Assembly (NCBI GenBank): GCA_934122395.1
Contig: CAKOWQ010000001.1
Span: 434,001-498,000 of the forward strand
Source: an uncultured Bacilli bacterium
GTDB taxonomy: Bacteria > Bacillota_I > Bacilli_A > RF39 > UBA660
Length of the DNA: 64,000 nucleotides
Direction of reading: 5' to 3'
The position numbers were made by a program, and so were the translations under genes. Positions 15,491-23,110 of the stretch are shown here, piece by piece; position 1 is the stretch's first letter, and each line of letters begins with the position of its first letter. Below the pieces are notes generated by a model. The model saw only the letters and a list, made by a program, of their open reading frames with translations. It was not told the origin of the DNA and made no database searches.

Positions 15491-15862
15491 CTAGTCTTCA
15501 ATAATTTTTATTTTTGGATTTACCCCACTATTAATATAACTCTCATTAAAACGTCCTGATGTCTTAATAATCTTATCTATTTCTTTATCACTATATTTTT
15601 TATCTCCTTTAAATTGTATTATACCATCACGAACAGCATATATTTCACCTATAACAGCATTATTTCTATCTGCTAAAAGATTACCATTACTATCACGGTC
15701 AATAAAATTATATGGTAACCCTGTGATGTAATCACACATAACACCATCCTTTTTAATTCCTATAGCGTAACCATTATGTATCCACATGTCGCTACCATCA
15801 AAAAACCCCAAGTATTCTCTTATAGATAACGCAGTAACTTCCTCTACTCCCCTATATTTCAT
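15491..15862 (-). CDS. Unknown small protein inserted in the suf operon between sufU and sufB
   Basis: 123 residues, soluble, one cysteine (C43). I do not recognise it. It opens with a helix-like MKYRGVEEVTALSIREYLGF, then FDGSDMWIHNGYAIGIKKDG, and has a centre rich in beta-prone residues with AVIGEIYAVRDGIIQFKGDK. The end is charged. Its placement (11 bp after sufU, 12 bp before sufB, same strand, no terminator) says it is co-transcribed with Fe-S assembly genes. Standard Bacillus operons (sufCDSUB) have nothing here. RBS AGGAGG is present. A role in cluster assembly or delivery is inference from position only. Confidence 0.65.
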   Translation of the reverse strand: MKYRGVEEVTALSIREYLGFFDGSDMWIHNGYAIGIKKDGVMCDYITGLPYNFIDRDSNGNLLADRNNAVIGEIYAVRDGIIQFKGDKKYSDKEIDKIIKTSGRFNESYINSGVNPKIKIIED

Positions 15863-15873
15863 ATAAACTCCTC

Positions 15874-16299
15874 CTATTTATTTATTTCCTCTATAATATG
15901 TTTAATAGATTCAAAAGGTAATGTTGCGCATTTCTTTCTACTAGGTTGTTTAGATATTGTATCATATACAATTAAATCACCTAATACGCTTTTGTCATAA
16001 TCTTCTTCATTGATCATTTTCTCATAATTGTCAATTATTCTTTTTACTTCATCAACGGATTTCCCTATTAATGTTCTTATCATAATAGATGTTGCAGATG
16101 TAGAAATTGCACATGCTTCTCCATCAAATCTTATATCTATAAATATACCGTTTTCTAATTTTGCCATAACGTCAATATTATCAACGCAAGAAGAATTCCT
16201 AGTATTTACTTTAATATATCCCTTACTATCTGTTAATCCTCTATTAACAGGATTTTGATAATTGTCTAAAATGATATCTCGTTTTAATTTTTCGTCCAT
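15874..16299 (-). CDS. sufU: Sulfur relay/zinc protein SufU
   Basis: 141 residues. SufU accepts persulfide sulfur from SufS and passes it to SufBCD. The IscU-like fold has the zinc ligands C38 (SSCVD), D40, C63 (GEACAIS) and C124 (KKCATLP). Its family start ILDNYQNPVNRG is clear, and the SufU-specific insertion before the last cysteine is short. It lies 14 bp downstream of sufS. Confidence 0.94.
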   Translation of the reverse strand: MDEKLKRDIILDNYQNPVNRGLTDSKGYIKVNTRNSSCVDNIDVMAKLENGIFIDIRFDGEACAISTSATSIMIRTLIGKSVDEVKRIIDNYEKMINEEDYDKSVLGDLIVYDTISKQPSRKKCATLPFESIKHIIEEINK

Positions 16300-16313
16300 T
16301 ATTACACCTCTTT

Positions 16314-17510
16314 TTATAAAATTATATTAAATATATCTTTCTGTTTCTTTAGTGCTTCAACTAATAAATCTATTTCGCTTTTTGTATTATAGAGATAAAA
16401 GCTAGCCCTGCAGGTATTAGAAACGTTTATTTCATCCTTTACTATTTTTGCACAGTGATTACCTGCTCTTACACATATGTTAAAGTGATTAAGGAAAACT
16501 GCTGTATCTTGGCTAAATATTTTATCTAAATTAAATATTACAATACCAGATTTTGAATTTTTATTATATATATTGATATTAGGAACTTCGCTTAATCTTT
16601 TCACTGCATATTCTTTTAATTCTAGTTCATGTTTATGAATATTTTCTAATCCTATACTTTGAATATATTCAATTGCTTTTCCCATTCCTAGAACCCCTGC
16701 AATATTTTGTGTTCCTGCTTCTAATCTTTCTGGTAGCATTTTATACTCTAACTCTCCATTGCTTTCGAAATAAGAGTTCATACCGCCACCATATTCCATA
16801 GGAACTAGCTCGTTTAATAAATTATATTTACCATATAGTACTCCTATTCCTGTTGGTCCTAACATTTTATGAGCAGAAAAGCCTAAAAAATCAATATTAG
16901 CTTTCTCTACATCAATAGGAATATGTCCTATACTTTGAGCTGCATCTACAACAAAATAAATATTGTTATCATTACATATTTTTCCTATTTCATAAATAGG
17001 TCTTACATCTCCTATGGCATTAGTTACGTGTGCAATTGAAATAACTTTAGTTTTAGAAGTTATTACTTTTAATAGATTTGGAATAGTCAATTCATGATTT
17101 TCATCTAATGGAATGAATTTAACTACTATACCTATTCTTTTAGCTAATTCAAGCCATGGCAAAACGTTAGAAGCATGTTCACTTTTAGTAATTAGTACTT
17201 CGTCACCTTCATGTAAGTTATTATTCATGAATCCAAATACAACTGTATTTAGTGATTCAGTAGTACCTTTAGTAAAAATTATTTCATCACGCTTTGCTGC
17301 TTTAATAAATGTTTTTACCAAGTCTCTTACATTTTCATATTTTTGATCAACTATTTGACTTATATTATAGTCACCTCTATGAGCATTAGAAGTGTATTTA
17401 GTGTAGTAATCAATAACTTCTTTAACTACACATTTAGGCTTTAGTGTTGTAGCACCATTATCAAAATAAATAATATTGCTATTTAACATTTCAAAGTCGT
17501 CTCTATTCAT
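16314..17510 (-). CDS. sufS: Cysteine desulfurase SufS
   Basis: 398 residues, type II (SufS) desulfurase, a PLP enzyme that removes sulfur from cysteine to give alanine and an enzyme persulfide. Visible are the PLP lysine K215 in GFSAHKMLGPTGIGVLYG, the PLP-site aspartate in YFVVDAAQSIGH, and the active cysteine C353 in RAGNHCAK. The N-terminus IIYFDNGATTLKP is typical. It is expressed between sufD and sufU. Confidence 0.96.
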   Translation of the reverse strand: MNRDDFEMLNSNIIYFDNGATTLKPKCVVKEVIDYYTKYTSNAHRGDYNISQIVDQKYENVRDLVKTFIKAAKRDEIIFTKGTTESLNTVVFGFMNNNLHEGDEVLITKSEHASNVLPWLELAKRIGIVVKFIPLDENHELTIPNLLKVITSKTKVISIAHVTNAIGDVRPIYEIGKICNDNNIYFVVDAAQSIGHIPIDVEKANIDFLGFSAHKMLGPTGIGVLYGKYNLLNELVPMEYGGGMNSYFESNGELEYKMLPERLEAGTQNIAGVLGMGKAIEYIQSIGLENIHKHELELKEYAVKRLSEVPNINIYNKNSKSGIVIFNLDKIFSQDTAVFLNHFNICVRAGNHCAKIVKDEINVSNTCRASFYLYNTKSEIDLLVEALKKQKDIFNIIL

Positions 17511-17521
17511 TTTGTCACCTC

Positions 17522-18232
17522 CTATATATAGTTTTTGATAAATGCATCTATCTTTTCTATTTCTTCTTTTGTAATATCCATTTTCCCAATTAAAAATCCT
17601 GATGTTAATAATTCTTTAATGTTTGTTTCATTAATTCCTCTAGTTTGCAAGTAGAAAATGATATTTGGATCAAATCCTCCTATATATGCCGAATGATTTG
17701 CTACTATCAAATTATTATCAACAAGTAGATTAGGTTTTATCTCGCACTTTCCTCCACCTATATTAATAATCTTATTATCTTGGGTAGTATTGCAATCATT
17801 ACTATTATTAAATACTTTAGCATCTACATCAAAAGTAAAACTGTTATCCTTTAAATTAATAGCATGATTTGTTATTTTGCTAAATGTATTAGATGCATTA
17901 TGATTTATTCTTTGATAGTAAGAATTAGTAACATCATTAATAATACTGCTATTGTAAACTATATTTGCATCCGTATCATTTAAATTAATTGTAATATTAT
18001 CACTTGTATTATAAGAAATTTTATTAATTATCACTTTGCTATTTCTTCTTAGGTTATACTCTATTTTATTTTTAGTATTGCTACCAAACTCCAATACGTA
18101 TAAACACATGTCGTCCATTACATCTATATGAACAAAACTAGATTCATCTTTTAAGTTTATTAAAAGTGATGTATCTTCAGTTATTATAAGATCTCCTAAT
18201 TCATCTACATTATCTATTACTAGTTTATTCAT
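17522..18232 (-). CDS. sufD: Fe-S assembly protein SufD (short form)
   Basis: 236 residues from the ATG at 18230-18232, which overlaps the sufC stop region by 8 bp; an upstream in-frame GTG is also possible. SufD is usually about 420-440 residues, so the N-terminal half is missing. What remains is the beta-helix with Asn-rich turns and the conserved SufC-docking end (IIFYLQTRGINETNIKELLTSGFL in two parts), which matches SufB/SufD. Position between sufC and sufS supports the name. Whether this short form still pairs with SufB is unknown. Confidence 0.82.
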   Translation of the reverse strand: MNKLVIDNVDELGDLIITEDTSLLINLKDESSFVHIDVMDDMCLYVLEFGSNTKNKIEYNLRRNSKVIINKISYNTSDNITINLNDTDANIVYNSSIINDVTNSYYQRINHNASNTFSKITNHAINLKDNSFTFDVDAKVFNNSNDCNTTQDNKIINIGGGKCEIKPNLLVDNNLIVANHSAYIGGFDPNIIFYLQTRGINETNIKELLTSGFLIGKMDITKEEIEKIDAFIKNYI

Positions 18233-18983
18233 TATTATCAGAACCACCTATATTATTTATCTCATTATATCCATTTTTTTCAATTTCAAATGCTAGTTCA
18301 TAGCCACCTGTAGATACAATATTTCCGTGATTTAGAACATGCACATAATTTGGTTTAATATATTCTAATATTCTTGGATAATGAGTAATTATTAAAACAG
18401 AAGTTTTAGGATTTTCTTTTAAATATTCGTTGATATTATCACAAACTATTTTTAAGCTATCAACATCAAGGCCAGAATCCAATTCATCTAAAATAATAAA
18501 TTTTGGTTTTAATAGTTTCATTTGCAATATTTCATTCTTTTTTCGTTCTCCACCTGATGCTCCAACATTTACCGCTCTATGTAACATATCATTACTCATT
18601 TTTAAATTTTCCACACCGTTATCTAACGCTTTAATAAATTCATAAAGACCTATTGGAGATGAATTCCTAGAGTTTATAGCTGTTCTTAAAAACTCACTAT
18701 TAGTAACTCCTTCTATACTTATTGGGCTTTGGAATGATAAAAATATTCCCATTCTTGCTCTTTCATCTGGAGTTAAATCTTTTATTTCTTTATCTAAAAA
18801 TCTTATGTTTCCATCTATTACCTTATATTCAGGACTTCCCATAATAACTTTTGATAATGTACTCTTACCAGTTCCGTTTGGCCCCATAATAGCATGGATT
18901 TCTCCATCTTTTATATTTATACTTAATTTATTTAAAATCGTTCTATCTTGAACTTTAACTGTTAAATCTTTTATTTCTAGCAT
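18225..18983 (-). CDS. sufC: Fe-S assembly ATPase SufC
   Basis: 252 residues, ABC-type ATPase of the SufBCD scaffold. Walker A is GPNGTGKST (34-42), the Q-loop SFQSP, the signature SGGERKKNE and Walker B FIILDELDSGLDVD with the SufC-type DSGLD loop. It leads the operon behind a TATAAT box at 19009-19014, 26 bp upstream of the start, and is preceded by GGAGG. Confidence 0.97.
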   Translation of the reverse strand: MLEIKDLTVKVQDRTILNKLSINIKDGEIHAIMGPNGTGKSTLSKVIMGSPEYKVIDGNIRFLDKEIKDLTPDERARMGIFLSFQSPISIEGVTNSEFLRTAINSRNSSPIGLYEFIKALDNGVENLKMSNDMLHRAVNVGASGGERKKNEILQMKLLKPKFIILDELDSGLDVDSLKIVCDNINEYLKENPKTSVLIITHYPRILEYIKPNYVHVLNHGNIVSTGGYELAFEIEKNGYNEINNIGGSDNNE

Positions 18984-19008
18984 ATATATTCCTCCATGAG
19001 ATATTTTT

Positions 19009-19014
19009 ATTATA
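19009..19014 (-). promoter_or_regulatory. -10 box of the suf operon
   Basis: A perfect TATAAT on the minus strand with a weak -35 (TTAAAT, 16 bp further up), 26 bp upstream of sufC. Confidence 0.5.
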
Positions 19015-19069
19015 CCACAACCGTATATATATTTAATCGAAAAATATACTTATTATGTATAAAACTTTT

Positions 19070-19165
19070 GAAGATATATCACAATATTAATGAATATTGC
19101 TGTATTCACAATACGTGGAAAATATATCTTCCACTAACTTACCTTAATGGTAAGTTTTTTGTTTT
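19070..19165 (+). ncRNA. Structured RNA (three-way junction) followed by an intrinsic terminator; riboswitch or attenuator candidate
   Basis: Plus strand. P1 is a perfect 10-bp helix (19070-19079 with 19122-19131). Inside it are P2, 7 bp with a 4-nt loop (19082-19099), and P3, 5 bp with a 3-nt loop (19102-19114). The junction strands are 2, 2 and 7 nt. A terminator stem follows 4 nt later: 19136-19143 with 19149-19156, then Ts. The start of the HIT gene is 62 bp beyond. A folded domain plus terminator in front of a gene is the layout of a riboswitch or attenuator. I could match it to no known class. Confidence 0.4.
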
Positions 19166-19226
19166 TAAATAAAAAATCTTTATGCTATTTTATTTTTTTG
19201 TTAAAATAAATTTAGGAGATGATAAA

Positions 19227-19619
19227 ATGGATTGCATATTTTGTAAAATAATCAATAATGAAATACCAAGTTATACTGTATATGAAGATGATATTGTTAA
19301 AGTATTTTTGGATATAGATCCTAAAACTAATGGAGATCTTTTAATTATTCCCAAAAAACATTATACAAATTTAGTTGATATTGATTTAGATACACTTAAT
19401 CATATTAATAAAATATCTAAAGAAATGTATAAACTATTAAAAGAAAAGTTAGAGTGTGATGGATTAACAATTATTCAAAATAATGACTATGGCCAAGAAG
19501 TAAAACATTATCATGTACATCTAACTCCAAGATACAATAACGATTTATTAAGTCACGAGTATAACAAAGAAATGCTTAAACCAATTGAAGATGTTTTTAA
19601 AACTATTAAAGGAGAGTAA
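19227..19619 (+). CDS. HIT-family nucleotide hydrolase/transferase
   Basis: 130 residues from the ATG at 19227, with AGGAG ten bases upstream; a longer in-frame start at 19182 has none. The MDCIFCKIINNEIPSYTVYE start has the C-x2-C pair of the HINT/Hit branch. The catalytic triad YHVHLTP (H-x-H-x-H with the preceding HY) is intact. These enzymes hydrolyse nucleoside phosphoramidates or dinucleoside polyphosphates; Bacillus Hit is the nearest model. It may be controlled by the structured RNA just upstream. Confidence 0.93.
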   Translation: MDCIFCKIINNEIPSYTVYEDDIVKVFLDIDPKTNGDLLIIPKKHYTNLVDIDLDTLNHINKISKEMYKLLKEKLECDGLTIIQNNDYGQEVKHYHVHLTPRYNNDLLSHEYNKEMLKPIEDVFKTIKGE

Positions 19620-19636
19620 TTACTACTCTCCTTTTT
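19608..19636. terminator. Bidirectional terminator between the HIT gene and the lipoprotein gene
   Basis: A perfect 11-bp stem (AAAGGAGAGTA / TACTCTCCTTT) with a 5-nt loop and a T run on the plus strand (A run upstream for the minus strand). It spans both stop codons. Confidence 0.85.
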
Positions 19637-19913
19637 TGTACACATCGCTTCCAATAATAATTCGATCAGGATTTATTTGACCTGATTCATAAACTTCGTT
19701 AGGCTTATCTTTTAAATAGATATTAACTACTCCGTTTTCTTTAGTATAAGTACAAGAATACATATTTACACTATTGGTTTTAAGACAGGTTCCATCACTG
19801 TTGAATTGGTAAGTAGCATTATCACTAGATACCCAACTACCAACTAAATCAACTTCTTTACCACAAGCAGTAATTAAAACTAACATTCCTAATAATATTA
19901 AAACTTTCTTCAT
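19623..19913 (-). CDS. Small lipoprotein of unknown function
   Basis: 96 residues counted from the second of two tandem ATGs (19911-19913), which has AGGTGA at a better distance. It carries a lipoprotein signal peptide with lipobox LITAC, so Cys17 would be lipidated. The mature part starts GKEVDLVGSWVSSDNATYQF. This is a small beta-rich domain like the lipocalin-style 'protein with G-S-W ... Y-x-F' seen in many Firmicutes lipoproteins. Function unknown. Confidence 0.75.
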   Translation of the reverse strand: MKKVLILLGMLVLITACGKEVDLVGSWVSSDNATYQFNSDGTCLKTNSVNMYSCTYTKENGVVNIYLKDKPNEVYESGQINPDRIIIGSDVYKKGE

Positions 19914-19990
19914 CATATCACCTATCTTAATTATAACTATTAATAGGTATTTATAGCAAGAAAAAAAGAACATATTGTTCTATTCTTTCT

Positions 19991-20107
19991 CTAGCATGAA
20001 ACCCATGCTCCTAAAATAATAGCAAGTAAAATATATAATACTATTACTATTACGAAGCCATTATTTCCTCCACAAGTTTGTGTTGGATTATTATTTTGGC
20101 AAGACAT
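19991..20107 (-). CDS. YjcZ-like sporulation micro-protein (38 aa)
   Basis: A 38-codon gene with an excellent RBS (GGAGGTG). The N-terminus is MSCQNNNPTQTCGGNNG, and the rest is one hydrophobic helix, FVIVIVLYILLAIILGAW, ending VSC. The Gly/Asn-rich head plus F-x-I-V-x-V-L-F/Y-I-L-L helix is the pattern of the YjcZ/SscA family of small spore membrane or coat proteins. It lies 17 bp behind a second gene of the same kind, so the pair is one unit. Confidence 0.75.
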   Translation of the reverse strand: MSCQNNNPTQTCGGNNGFVIVIVLYILLAIILGAWVSC

Positions 20108-20124
20108 AATTACACCTCCTTAAA

Positions 20125-20205
20125 CTAGATATAAGCACCTAGTATGATAACTAGTAAAATGAATAACACTAAAACAATTGCTGAAGATGATACATAATTT
20201 CCCAT
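20125..20205 (-). CDS. YjcZ-like sporulation micro-protein (26 aa)
   Basis: 26 residues starting at the ATG 20203-20205, with AAGGAGG upstream. MGNYVSSS is followed by AIVLVLFILLVIILGAYI, very close to the helix of YjcZ-family sporulation proteins and to that of the next gene. It is the first of the pair. A sequence resembling a sigma-K promoter is found 32 bp upstream, which fits late mother-cell expression. Confidence 0.75.
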   Translation of the reverse strand: MGNYVSSSAIVLVLFILLVIILGAYI

Positions 20206-20236
20206 ATTTTAATCCTCCTTTTTTGTTTACTCACAG

Positions 20237-20263
20237 TATTTTATGGAAAAACCTAAAAAGTGT
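20237..20263 (-). promoter_or_regulatory. Possible sigma-K type promoter of the micro-protein pair
   Basis: Minus strand AC (20262-20263), 16 bp, then CATAAAATA (20237-20245), which fits the published AC-N16/17-CATA-N3-TA consensus for sigma-K. The -35 part is only two bases, so this is weak evidence on its own. Confidence 0.35.
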
Positions 20264-20356
20264 TCGGACTTATTGTAAAAAATAGTCAAAACAATTGTAT
20301 TTTAAAATCATATTTGTTATTATAAATATGTACGTTTAAAGGAGAGGAGAAAATAT

Positions 20357-21340
20357 ATGAAGAAAAAATTATTACTTTGTATGTGCGTAGTTTTACTATT
20401 AGTTACTAGTTGTGGTAAGGTACCAAAATTAGAAAATGGAAAAGATGCTGTAGTTACTTCTAGTGATGGTGAAATATCTGTTGATGATTTATATGAAGAA
20501 ATGAAGAATACTTATGCTTTAACTACTCTTATAAATATGATTGATACTAAAATATTAGAGAAGGATTACCCTAGTGGTGATGAAGAAAAAGAATACATCA
20601 AAGCTCAATTAGAACAATTAGAATATACTTACAAAAATAGTTACTATGTAAATTATTATTCTAGTTTTAACGCATTTGCTGTTGCTTATTTTGGAGTATC
20701 AGATATGGATGCAGTTAATAAAGCTTTAGCACTACAATATAAAAAAGAAGCTTATTTAGATGATTATGCTAAAAGCTTAGTTACTGACAAGGAAATTGAA
20801 TCTTACTACAATGATAAAGTAATCGGTGATATTAAAGCTAGTCATATCTTAATCAAGGCTGATTATGATGATAACGCTACTGATGAAGAGAAAAACAAAG
20901 CTTATGAAGAAGCATTAAAGAAAGCTAATGAGGTTTTAACTAAACTTAAAAACGGTAAAAAGTTTGAAGATTTAGCTAAAGAATATTCACAAGATGGTAC
21001 AAAGGATGATGGCGGAGATTTAGGATGGTTCAATCGTGGTGATATGGTTAGTGAATTCGAAGAAGCTGCTATAAAACTAGAAAAAGGTAAATATACAACA
21101 GAACCTGTTAAAACTAAATTTGGTTATCATATAATCTTAAAAACAGATCAAAAAGAAAAACCAGCATTAAAAGATGTTAAAGAAGACGTTATTGATACTT
21201 TAGCTGAAGAAAAGAAAAGCGCTGACTCAAGTTTACAAAACAAAGCATTAATTAATTTAAGAAAAGAAAAGAAAGTTGAAATAGAAGACGATACTTTAAA
21301 GAAACAATACAAAAACTATATTGAAAGCATTAGTAATTAA
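20357..21340 (+). CDS. prsA: PrsA-type foldase lipoprotein (parvulin peptidyl-prolyl isomerase)
   Basis: 327 residues. The lipobox is LVTSC, so Cys19 is lipidated and the protein sits on the outer membrane face. The N- and C-terminal helical parts (SurA-like chaperone) flank a complete parvulin domain at about 155-260: IKASHILIKADYDD, FEDLAKEYSQDGTKDDGGDLGWF, and KTKFGYHIILK. It assists folding of exported proteins, in Bacillus including penicillin-binding proteins and amylases. GGAGAGGAG precedes the start. Confidence 0.94.
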   Translation: MKKKLLLCMCVVLLLVTSCGKVPKLENGKDAVVTSSDGEISVDDLYEEMKNTYALTTLINMIDTKILEKDYPSGDEEKEYIKAQLEQLEYTYKNSYYVNYYSSFNAFAVAYFGVSDMDAVNKALALQYKKEAYLDDYAKSLVTDKEIESYYNDKVIGDIKASHILIKADYDDNATDEEKNKAYEEALKKANEVLTKLKNGKKFEDLAKEYSQDGTKDDGGDLGWFNRGDMVSEFEEAAIKLEKGKYTTEPVKTKFGYHIILKTDQKEKPALKDVKEDVIDTLAEEKKSADSSLQNKALINLRKEKKVEIEDDTLKKQYKNYIESISN

Positions 21341-21344
21341 CAAA

Positions 21345-21380
21345 TAAAAAAATTCACAAAAAAAATGTGAATTTTTTTTG
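21345..21380. terminator. Bidirectional terminator between prsA and the 192-aa unknown gene
   Basis: AATTCACA / TGTGAATT stem with a 7-nt loop, A run before and T run after. Confidence 0.75.
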
Positions 21381-21389
21381 TTCACATTT

Positions 21390-21968
21390 TTATTTGAAAT
21401 ATTTAGCATATGCTTTTTCTTTTGAAAGTGGTCTAGTTGGTAATTCAAGTGTTTTAAAATCGCTTAAGTTACTAGCTTCTTTATTTATAGCTTCTATTGC
21501 AGTAGGATTAATTAATTCTGGTAATTTAACATCGTGTGGTATAACATGTAATGTTTTGTCTTGAGTTAAAAATAATTTTCTTAATTCTCTTAAATCTAAT
21601 GATGATAATTTTATACCATAACCTGCATAAGCTAGAAGTTCATCCATACGTGCTGCATATCTAATAACAATTGAATTATGTTTTGAATTTTCACTATCTC
21701 TATAATCCATAACTTCATAACAATATGGATTATTTCTTCCTAATTTATAAAATATATCTCTACCTAAACCGTCTTCTTTTGCAAAAACTATTTTTCTTAA
21801 ATTAAGTGCAACAATTTGTCTAGTGGCACTTTCATCTAATACTTCAAAACCACCTTTTTGAGTAGGCACATCTCCTCTACCAATTTCTTGTATATGTGAT
21901 ACAACACCTACCGAAACTGTTCTTCTATATATTGTTTTATTAGAAGATTGTTCTTCTTTTCTTTCCAT
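21390..21968 (-). CDS. Unknown soluble protein, 192 aa
   Basis: The start is taken at the ATG 21966-21968 (AAGGGGG upstream); a longer frame to 22025 overlaps the recX end region. I do not recognise it. It opens with a charged MERKEEQSSNKT, then YRRTVSVGVVSHIQEIGRGD, and the middle contains NSIVIRYAARMDELLAYAGYG, DLRELRKLFLT and LHVIPHDVKLPEL, which look like a compact alpha/beta domain. No signal peptide or cysteine motif is present. The gene lies 59 bp downstream of recX. Confidence 0.6.
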   Translation of the reverse strand: MERKEEQSSNKTIYRRTVSVGVVSHIQEIGRGDVPTQKGGFEVLDESATRQIVALNLRKIVFAKEDGLGRDIFYKLGRNNPYCYEVMDYRDSENSKHNSIVIRYAARMDELLAYAGYGIKLSSLDLRELRKLFLTQDKTLHVIPHDVKLPELINPTAIEAINKEASNLSDFKTLELPTRPLSKEKAYAKYFK

Positions 21969-22027
21969 TTTTCTTCCCCCTTTAAAAAGTAAGGACATTT
22001 TAACACAAATTTCAGAAAAAGTCAAAT

Positions 22028-22768
22028 CTAATCTTGAAAAAAGCCTTTTTGATACATTCTTTGTCTTACTTTATACTCTAATTCTTTTCCAGAATACTTT
22101 CTAGATAACTTAGAATATATCTTATCATATTCTTTTTTTAATATATCTGTATCATCTATCTTTATTTCGTTAACATATCTAATAACTAACTCTTTGGTGT
22201 ATCCTAAATTTGTTAAATACTCTACTAGTTTCTTTTTTAAAAAATAAAGGCTCTTATTATGATTTTGTTTTACTTGTTTAGTAACTATTTTTTCGATACG
22301 ACTAATTTCTAACTTTTTTTCGAAGACAATAATATGACTTTGAATAATATCGTTAGATATTCCTATTTTTTTTAAACTTTCCATTATCTTATAAGGCCCA
22401 TCACTACTTAAATTAATTCTATCATTTATATAAGCCTCACAATAAAAATCATCATTTAAATATTTTTGCTTTTCTAAAAGTTCTATAGCTTTATCAATAT
22501 ATTCGGTTTTAAAATCCTTTTTTATTAGGTATTCTCTTATTTCCTTTGTACTACGCATTTTAGTCTTCAAATATTTAAGTGCTAGATCATACGCAACATA
22601 TAAATTATTTTCTTCTAACATTCTTTCAAGTTCTTTATTATTCAACTCTTTGTTAATTAACAAAGCATATTTTAAAATTAAATCTTCATGTAATAAAGCA
22701 TTTGTATCATTATCAAAAGTTAATTTATATTGACCATTTTTCAACTTAGTATATTTAACTATCTTCAT
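22028..22768 (-). CDS. recX: Regulatory protein RecX
   Basis: 246 residues from the ATG at 22766-22768 (AAGGGGTG upstream; a GTG three codons earlier overlaps the RBS). Tandem three-helix repeats typical of RecX are clear: ALKYLKTKMRSTKEIREYLI, KAIELLEKQKYLNDDFYCEA, INLSSDGPYKIMESLKKIGI. RecX binds within the RecA filament and restrains recombination. It is not next to recA (46.5-47.5 kb) in this genome. Confidence 0.93.
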   Translation of the reverse strand: MKIVKYTKLKNGQYKLTFDNDTNALLHEDLILKYALLINKELNNKELERMLEENNLYVAYDLALKYLKTKMRSTKEIREYLIKKDFKTEYIDKAIELLEKQKYLNDDFYCEAYINDRINLSSDGPYKIMESLKKIGISNDIIQSHIIVFEKKLEISRIEKIVTKQVKQNHNKSLYFLKKKLVEYLTNLGYTKELVIRYVNEIKIDDTDILKKEYDKIYSKLSRKYSGKELEYKVRQRMYQKGFFQD

Positions 22769-22818
22769 AATATGCACCCCTTACAATTATATAATAATTT
22801 TAGACAAAGAAAAAGAAT

Positions 22819-23025
22819 CTACTTAGATTCTTCTTTAACAATTATCAACCCTTCGGCTACTTCTTCTAACGCTCTACCAATATTTTTAGAAGAAACATAT
22901 TTATTAATCGGCATTTGATAATAATCAGTTCTAGTCATATCCTTACTACGTCTTGCAGCAATATGTACTAATTGATATTTTGAATCAACAATATTTAAAA
23001 GTTTATCGATTGATGGATATATCAC
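22819..23025 (-). CDS. rpoZ: RNA polymerase omega subunit
   Basis: 68 residues starting at the GTG 23023-23025, which has AGGGAGTG in front. An earlier start at 23055 would give an atypical N-terminus. Family motifs are IYPSIDKLLNIVDSKYQLV, AARRSKDM and the C-terminal helix NIGRALEEVAEGLI. Omega aids assembly of the polymerase core. Its usual neighbour gmk is not next to it. Confidence 0.93.
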   Translation of the reverse strand: MIYPSIDKLLNIVDSKYQLVHIAARRSKDMTRTDYYQMPINKYVSSKNIGRALEEVAEGLIIVKEESK

Positions 23026-23110
23026 TTTATCACACTCCCTATTATTAGGATACACCTCTTTACATTTCTTTTCAACAAATCCGTCTTAATTAGACAAATG
23101 TTTACAACTA

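Noticed and set aside
19070..19131. Hammerhead ribozyme in the three-way-junction RNA
   Set aside because: The shape and a GGAAA junction are suggestive, but the core CUGANGA is absent on both strands.
19070..19165. Purine riboswitch
   Set aside because: Three-way junction geometry is similar, but the conserved junction bases (UAUA, UUUCUACC, ACUA-type) are not there and the loops are too small for loop-loop pairing.
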